DNA from: Amorphochlora amoebiformis
Taxonomy: Eukaryota > Cercozoa > Chlorarachniophyceae
Length of the DNA stretch: 64,000 nucleotides
NCBI GenBank assembly: GCA_054601695.1
Contig: BAAHQB010000060.1
Span: forward strand, 744,001-808,000
Direction of reading: 5' to 3'
The translations under genes and the position numbers were made by a program. The notes under the pieces were generated by a model. It ran no database searches, was not told the origin of the DNA, and worked only from the letters and a program-made list of their open reading frames with translations. Of the stretch, positions 1-64,000 are shown in pieces (positions within the stretch are counted from its first letter, which is position 1; each line of letters opens with the position of its first letter).

Positions 1-106
1 ATTAACTAGATTTAACAATTACATCAAGTCTAATGATTGACGTTAAGATTTGTAAATTCGGCGACGAATGCTTAAGCCAACGAAAACACGCGCTTGTGAT
101 TGTGAT
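1..106. other. 3' flank of IFT172
   Basis: AT-rich sequence just downstream of the IFT172 stop codon on the minus strand. It probably holds the 3' UTR. I see no gene and no clear poly(A) signal that I would commit to. Confidence 0.4.
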
Positions 107-29869
<29,763 letters not shown>

Positions 29870-30008
29870 TGTACTAGAGCTGCAGATCGACTTGACCAGC
29901 TCCCCGGTGCCAACAGTTCTGGAAACGACTTTGGGTGCCGAGGGCCGAAAGGTTAATATATTTGGACTCCGTGGTTTAATTCTTCGCAAGTCTCTGAGCA
30001 CGTGTCCT
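29870..30008. promoter_or_regulatory. Short divergent promoter region between IFT172 and the 30-32 kb gene
   Basis: Only 139 bp separate the IFT172 ATG (minus) from the first plausible ATG of the plus-strand gene (30009). The region has higher GC than nearby introns and no (AT)n. It is probably a shared promoter plus both 5' UTRs; no specific motif is claimed. Confidence 0.45.
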
Positions 30009-32215
<2,207 letters not shown>

Positions 32216-32967
32216 CCAACTTGAATCATTTATCAAATTATATAATGATTCATGAATTTACATCTACTAGATCTAGTGAAACTAGATAAATATACCCTAG
32301 ATACCTAGTCGGGTGCCATGAACTAGATCTCAGATGAGCCGTTAATAATTATAATATATATATTAGTCCACAACCACTATAGACAATGTCCCGTAGTTTA
32401 GACTAGTTAGAGGATCTAGTCTAGGCTACTGTCTAGCTATAGAGTAGTAGAGACTAGAGCTAGTAGTCTAGTAGTAGAGAGTGAGAGTTTGCACTCGCAG
32501 TAGTCTAGGTACGTAGTTGTACATACGTACGCTAGATACGGCCCTCATGCATACGGGCCGTTAAAATTACTATAACAGTTACTAGAGTTAGTCTAGTTAG
32601 TGAGACCTAGGAGACTACCTCTTACGGATAGAATTAATTACTAAGTCTAGTAAGTTTGAATATGAGTTTGGCAAGTTGATTTTTGATTATTAGTTAAATC
32701 TAACTTAAAAATTGCTATTAAGCTGCAAAACTAGCAAAAGGCCACGTAAACACCACGCACAGTGGCTTAGAACTAATGTACTCAGGTAATGCGCTGTGGA
32801 GGATGAGAAGAATTATTGGAAACCACCACCGTCGGAACCAGGAAATAGTACTTAATATTCATAAAAAGTATGACATGACACTCTCCAGAAGTGTATATAT
32901 CCTCGTGGTGGAAATGAAGACGGCAATCACGAAGATGCGACTCATCGGCCAAATTTAAAAGGCCTCT
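32216..32967. other. Convergent intergenic region, CTAG-rich
   Basis: Between the stop of the plus-strand gene and the stop of the F-box/cyclin. It is not (AT)n. It is dense in CTAG and near-palindromes such as CTAGTCTAG and GTACATACGTACG. A plus-strand frame at 32776-32958 is not convincing. No gene seen. Confidence 0.6.
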
Positions 32968-33425
32968 CTACCGAAACAGCGACACTTTTCGCCCCTTGAC
33001 CAAGGAGCCCTTGATAGACTCAATAAACTCCGCTTGGTAGTGCTTGATGACCATGGAGTGCTTGGGTATGCGGTCCATATCGAACGAGTCCGATGTCTCC
33101 TGCTTCTTAGCCTCATCATAAACTTCGGAGATCACCTTGGAAGTTTCCAACATCTCCTGAGGCTCGAGGCAAAAGTCTTCTAAAATAGCCATGTCCTTGG
33201 AGCCTCTAGGAACGGGGTGCTTGGTCTTCTCCGCTGCTGATAGGTAGGCAGCTGCGGCGATGGTGGAGGGTTTGATCGAGGTGAAAGATATGTTGTGCAT
33301 GCAGAGATCTATGAAGTAATGGGAGAACAGCTTGGTGAGGCGTGTGCAGCTGTTTTTAAGCTTCTTCAGGAGGTCATGGAGGGCCTGCAGATGATGAAAA
33401 ATAAACAAAATAAATACATATGTAC

Positions 33426-33464
<39 letters not shown>

Positions 33465-34308
33465 CTACGTACATATACTTTATCCCAACACAGAAAGTAA
33501 ATTAGTTAATGTTTTTCACCTGCTTGGGAGTATAGACGTCCATCTTGAAGTCAAGGGTGTCTAGGATGTGGGAGGTCATGCTGGTGACTTGGGTTGGGGA
33601 ATACGCGTTGTCAGTGTAGTATGCAAAACGCTTGGAGTCGAGATCTAGCTTTGCTGTCTCGCGTTTATTGAGCAGCCCGTTGATGGCGACTTGGTAGCAG
33701 CTTACGCCGACGAGCTGGAGCTTAGAACGAGAGACGCCTTTCTCTATGGACATAAACTTATAGAGGTACTTGACGGCAAGGTGGATGGGGCCCAGGGGGT
33801 CGTGCGACATCAGCCTCCTGTTCTCCTTGCCGAAAAGCTCAAAGTGAAGTTCTACTAGCCAGTTGCACAGAATAGGGAAGAATGACTGGCGAAGGTTGGT
33901 ATGGCCATCAAGCCAGTAGGAGGAACAATACAGCTCCTCATTCTTGACCCTGAGATACAGCGCCCGATAGTCGCTTGGATGCTGTTTGAACTTATACTCA
34001 CCGAGGGAGGACCGACACAGAAGTATCTTCCACAGATTCTGGTTCCCGTGGTACTTGCGGCAGGCCTGTAGCAGCTCCAGACATTCGCTCTCGTCTAGGA
34101 ATGCGAATATTCTCATCACGATGGCCTCGTCAAACGCCTCGGATGCGCTTGGGCTGCTGCGGCAGTCGATCTTCCTCAAGCACTGCCGCTTTGTCGTCAT
34201 CGCTCGGGCTTTCGGGGTTAGCAGCTGTTGCTGAGCATGGCATTCGGTCAGAATGTTGGACACATCGCGCAGCGTGCGCTTTCGCCCTGATGTAGCCGTC
34301 GCAATCAT
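32968..34308 (-). CDS. F-box/cyclin protein (cyclin-F-like architecture)
   Basis: Two exons, 33520-34308 and 32968-33384, join in phase 0 (CAG/GTGAAA; CTGCAG/GCC) to give 401 residues. Residues ~55-100 look like an F-box (FDEAIVMRIFAFLDESECLE, then NQNLWKILL), the Skp1-binding module of SCF ubiquitin ligases. Residues ~125-265 are a cyclin box: ILCNWLVELHFELF, HLAVKYLYKFMSIE, SKLQLVGVSCYQVA, YYTDNAYSPTQVTSM. Exon 2 continues the second cyclin fold (STIAAAAYLSAAEK). Human cyclin F shares the order F-box then cyclin box, but the linker here is very short and overall similarity is nearer A/B-type cyclins, so orthology is uncertain. The N-terminus KRTLRDVSN resembles a degenerate destruction box. 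The gene is head-to-head with UTP15. It probably acts in cell-cycle ubiquitination or as a CDK partner (inference). Confidence 0.85.
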
Positions 34309-34553
34309 CTACTGCTGGTGGTGTGCCAACGGCTTGGTAATTCCCGAGATTCGAATTTTTACATGTTAAGTTAACGGCCTCGCGAAGAATTACAATCTCG
34401 GAATCCAAGAATGTTCAAGCTTTTCGGCTAGAGAACATGTTACGTCACTCAGCGTGACCACATTACGGAGCATCGGCGATTATGACAAATGTTTCTGAAT
34501 TTATCGGCTGGCTGGGGCCCGGTTGAGAGAGCCGTCCGCCTTTTTTTCCAACC
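34309..34553. promoter_or_regulatory. Divergent promoter region, F-box/cyclin and UTP15
   Basis: 245 bp between two start codons on opposite strands. No (AT)n, balanced GC. It should hold both core promoters and 5' UTRs. No specific element is claimed. Confidence 0.5.
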
Positions 34554-47920
<13,367 letters not shown>

Positions 47921-48023
47921 TTAGTAACAGGAGTTATAAATGACAGACTAGACTAAGTTGAAACTGGACGAGCTCTCAGTTCAATTCGAACTTGCCTGAC
48001 ATATCACGATAGTATAATATATA

Positions 48024-48062
<39 letters not shown>

Positions 48063-48175
48063 TATAACTTGATATCATATATATATATATATAACTTGAT
48101 ATCATATATATATATATATGTTAATATATATAACTTGATATCATATATATATATATATACACATGTGTGTGTGCG

Positions 48176-48223
<48 letters not shown>

Positions 48224-48952
48224 ATATACATAAATATATATACAAACCTATATATGTATATATATATATATATATATAATGTATATATATATATATATAT
48301 TTAGATATTATTTGAATATATGTATGTATGTGTGTATATGTGTATATACATAAAAGTAAATATGTAAATGTATATATGTATACATAAAAGTATATGTGTT
48401 TTCTGTGATTATATATATATATATATATATATATATCAGTATGTACTGTAGTATATATATTTATCATCATCATCATCTAGTAGACGTGTACTCTAGTACA
48501 TATATATACACATATATATATACATAGATATATATTATATATATATATATATATGTATATATACTAGATATACAAAAATACTATGTTAAATAAAATGAAA
48601 TAATATTATACATTCTGTTTGGCCGCATTTTGTAGAAATATACACATAATATAACTTATGATCCAGAAGTAGGCTATCAACTATCACTCTAGTCTAATGT
48701 CTAGAATGTTCTAGTAACATGTTGGGTCCGACCAGACGACTAGATCATCGGAAAGATGAATACTCTAAATATTGAACATGAGTCCATATCAATCATATAT
48801 CCTAGATATCGGATCAGTTTGGCTTCACTTGTGCACGTGACGGTTGCAACTTAGACACACACACACACGCATGCAACTTGCAGCTACAGTTGTTGTTGCG
48901 CACGCGACAATCGGCCGTCATGAAGAGAGCTGTATGCATGTCGTAGCAATTT
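47921..48952. other. Convergent intergenic region UTP15/PRPF31
   Basis: 48000-48560 is (AT)n with three AACTTGATATCATAT units and a (GA)n run at 48191-48220. 48560-48952 is unique sequence with CTAG-rich parts (TCTAGTCTAATGTCTAG, ATCCTAGATATC). It should contain both 3' UTRs. No gene seen. Confidence 0.55.
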
Positions 48953-53216
<4,264 letters not shown>

Positions 53217-54033
53217 TTACTCTTTTTTGGGCTTGGAGGGGGGGACTCCCTTGAGATTCGAGAAGTACAGCCAAGTTACAAAGGGAACTAAGACACTAGC
53301 GACCATCCCAATGCTAAAGATTGCCCATTCCATCTGAAGGTACACACGCGTTGGTGTCAGTTTTTACTCAATCAAGCGCGATGTTCGACTTACGTTGTGC
53401 TTGGCCGTCAATCTCTTGTACTCTTCGGCAGAGCGTACGAGGATATCTCGCATCTGGGTGGAGATCGCGTGCTGCGAGGAAAAGTAAGTACAAATGCATA
53501 TACTTCAAACCCACACACCCATACCCCACCGTACCGTGCGGTCCTCTCCAGCCTCGTCAGTGGAGAAAATAAGCTCAGCTGGGAACCCTCGGACGTAAAG
53601 GAGAGGCTTCTCAGGAGTGGCGTCGAACTTGGGGGTAACGGTAAAGTTGTGCTGCTTGTGGCCAGATCTACGGATCATACGTCAGCGCGTACGTCAGCAT
53701 ATACATGGGAGAGGGAGGGGGTTGCTTACGCCTGGACTTCGTCAAATTCCGCCTCCATCTCCCCCTCGATATCAAAGTAGTCACGAGGCCATGCGTCAGA
53801 TGCCTTGAGGTTGTAGGCAGACCTGCATAAACAGTGTGGTGAGAGCTTTCAACATACCTCGGAGGGGTAACGTACCCGGTTCCAAGGTTGTAGATGTCAA
53901 GCGTCACATTTATGGGATTTCCCGCGGCATACAGGAACGGTATTTCTGTGCTCAAACTCTTTCGGAAGATTATTTTCGCTTCCGAAGCCTTAACAGCCGT
54001 CAGACATAGCACCGAGAGCAGGTGCGCAAGCAT
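53217..54033 (-). CDS. SSR2: SSR2, translocon-associated protein subunit beta (TRAP-beta)
   Basis: TRAP-beta is a single-pass ER membrane subunit of the TRAP complex next to Sec61. Five exons: 53876-54033, 53730-53822, 53535-53667, 53394-53471, 53217-53333. They give 192 residues (human 183), and all junctions keep frame. A signal peptide (MLAHLLSVLCLTAVKA) precedes a beta-sandwich luminal domain with NPINVTLDIYNLGTGSAYN and HNFTVTPKFDATPEKPLLY. Next come a conserved EEYKRLTAKHN helix and a transmembrane segment IFSIGMVASVLVPFVTWLYF. The cytosolic tail is short and ends SKPKKE. Introns are short (about 53-76 bp) and have no (AT)n. It is head-to-head with the BCAS3-like gene. Confidence 0.95.
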
Positions 54034-54210
54034 CGGGGAGGGGTGTGCCGGGGCCGCGAAATAGAAGTCTAGAGTTTAGAAAGTCGTGCCGAAATCCGGA
54101 ATCCATGGGATATTGAGCCGATAAATAAATTTAATTATTTATTTGTTGGATTTTCCTGGAATTTCTGTCAAGAGACCCAACCCTCGAGCTATGGGGGACA
54201 ATCTCAATTG
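54034..54210. promoter_or_regulatory. Divergent promoter SSR2/BCAS3-like, with a uORF
   Basis: 177 bp between opposite start codons, no (AT)n. A six-codon uORF starts at 54191 (ATGGGGGACAATCTCAATTG, then A); its TGA (54209-54211) overlaps the main ATG (54211-54213) by one base as TGATG, an arrangement compatible with reinitiation. Confidence 0.55.
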
Positions 54211-57556
<3,346 letters not shown>

Positions 57557-58237
57557 CCGGATTATAGAATAGTTGTACAGTTTGCGTGCAGTTCTAGAGT
57601 ATGCAGCTTCGATGTTGCGTGTACAGTTACCGAGTCATCAAACGCATATGGTCTGGACAAAAATTATCACGAGTCAGCGGGTTACTACTTACTCTATCTA
57701 GCTGCTGGTACTAGAATCATGGCGCCTATCTAGTCTAGATACTGGAGATATGTATAGATAGTGAAAAAAGCATCTGCATTCTAGACATGTTACTACTACT
57801 AGTACTACGTGACTATGACTAGTATGACACAGTATCTGGAGAATATGTACTAGTGTAGGTTGATGCGCGCTCTCGATCGATACCCAGTATACTAGTATCC
57901 GATAGTAGTCTGATGCATGTAGACGCTATCATCATCTAGATCATATACGTACGTATACCAGGTGTACTCCAGATGCGTTGTACGTCACCCTATAGCAAGC
58001 ATGCGCATGTGCATGACTATACACCGTGTACGTATACGTACGTATACGTACGTATACGTAGTTCTAGGCTAGGTTGTACAAGGTGTACTCATCCTGTCTA
58101 GAATCTAGATACGTACGTACGTACGTACACACAATTGTAAATGTAGGAGTTTGACACGTACGCCGGTAGACATACGTAAACGGTATGTAATATTACATGT
58201 AAAACTAGATATTATATTATATTATATTATATTATAT

Positions 58238-58298
<61 letters not shown>

Positions 58299-58311
58299 CA
58301 TACATAGACAC

Positions 58312-58347
<36 letters not shown>

Positions 58348-58974
58348 CGGCCCTACGCCCCTACCCTATTCCGAAGTTTTCGTATGCCGTCACCGGACAG
58401 GATTACGTATACTCTAGATCAGTGACACTAGACTAGAAAACGCATAAATTGCGGCATATTAGTATATATATCTAGTATATACGTATACATATACTATAGT
58501 ATATAGTAATTAGCCCAGCTAGATCTAGTAGATGGATCTAAGATAGCTGGGCCTTTAGACTAGTTAGATAGATACAAAGCCTGGGTCTCATATATGCTCG
58601 ATATGATTGATCTATATATACACTAGATATATGATATTAAACTTCAATCGTAGACTATATACTAGACTACTAGCTATAGGCTATAGCTACTAGAGCTCTT
58701 GGAGCTAGGTATAGCTGGAATATATGCTAGATATGACTAGTGTGTGTTTGGCCGTGGGATCAGGCGATAATAGTTTGACTTGGGATTATTATACATGTGC
58801 ACGTGGGCATTCACGCCGTCGGACACAGCGATAGTAGATAGTTAGTACAAGTAGATAGATACCTTTTACGACTTTTCTATCGAGGCCATAAACAATCTAG
58901 ACAATATTGTTAAGAGATAGATCTAGATGAATGCCTGCGAGTCGCTGAGTGATTGATTAGGATGATGCAACTAG
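57557..58974. other. Convergent intergenic region rich in CTAG and TACGTA palindromes
   Basis: Mostly unique sequence with many CTAG, TACGTACGTA and CTAGAT motifs (e.g. ACGTACGTACGTACGTAC near 58111-58127), plus (ATATT)n at 58209-58245 and two (AT)n tracts at 58240-58345. No convincing open frame on either strand. It should hold the 3' UTRs of the BCAS3-like gene and the right-hand gene. Confidence 0.6.

Positions 58975-64000
<5,026 letters not shown>

Noticed and set aside
53397-53780. Plus-strand frame of 127 codons
   Set aside because: Shadow of SSR2 exons 2-4 on the opposite strand.
54208-54210. TTG as the start codon of the BCAS3-like gene
   Set aside because: An ATG follows immediately at 54211, and non-ATG initiation is unnecessary in a eukaryotic nuclear gene.

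Overview
The window is nuclear DNA from an intron-rich, flagellated or ciliated eukaryote, most likely a protist or alga. It carries an intraflagellar transport gene (IFT172), ribosome-biogenesis and spliceosome genes (UTP15, PRPF31), a translocon gene (SSR2), an F-box/cyclin and a BCAS3-like autophagy protein. All show GT-AG spliceosomal introns. Most introns are filled with long (AT)n microsatellite, and TTAGGG-type telomere-like repeats occur inside two UTP15 introns. I cannot name the species.

Layout. 107-29869 (minus): IFT172, read here as 63 short coding exons (about 1,765 codons). 30009-32215 (plus): a small unrecognised gene, divergent from IFT172. 32968-34308 (minus): a two-exon F-box/cyclin, head-to-head with UTP15. 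34554-47920 (plus): UTP15 in about 23 exons. 48953-51533 (minus): PRPF31 in 4 exons, the first apparently only an ATG. 53217-54033 (minus): SSR2 (TRAP-beta) in 5 exons with short ordinary introns. 54211-57556 (plus): BCAS3-like WD40 protein, head-to-head with SSR2. 58975-64000 (minus): an unrecognised Ser/Pro-rich gene that runs off the right edge. The three convergent intergenic regions are not (AT)n but are rich in CTAG and ACGT palindromes.

The most striking feature is a repeated architecture of exon edges. In IFT172, UTP15 and the right-hand gene, short pieces of exons that include the splice site are tandemly copied into the adjoining intron, separated by (AT)n. Copies carrying a 3' splice site plus the start of the exon lie upstream of the real exon. 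Copies carrying the end of the exon plus a 5' splice site lie downstream. This holds on both strands and in three genes, and one exon (IFT172 exon 34) shows both kinds. The arrays are decoy splice sites and look like the footprint of microsatellite-driven tandem duplication. A related event in UTP15 (47159-47489) duplicated a whole short intron with both flanking exon edges. Because (AT)n is open in all six frames (poly Ile-Tyr), retained or mis-spliced intron would often not introduce a stop codon.

All exon calls come from reading the translation, matching it to remembered family sequence, and checking that GT-AG boundaries keep frame. No database search was run. Two IFT172 junctions (exons 22/23 and 49/50) and parts of the unrecognised genes remain unresolved.
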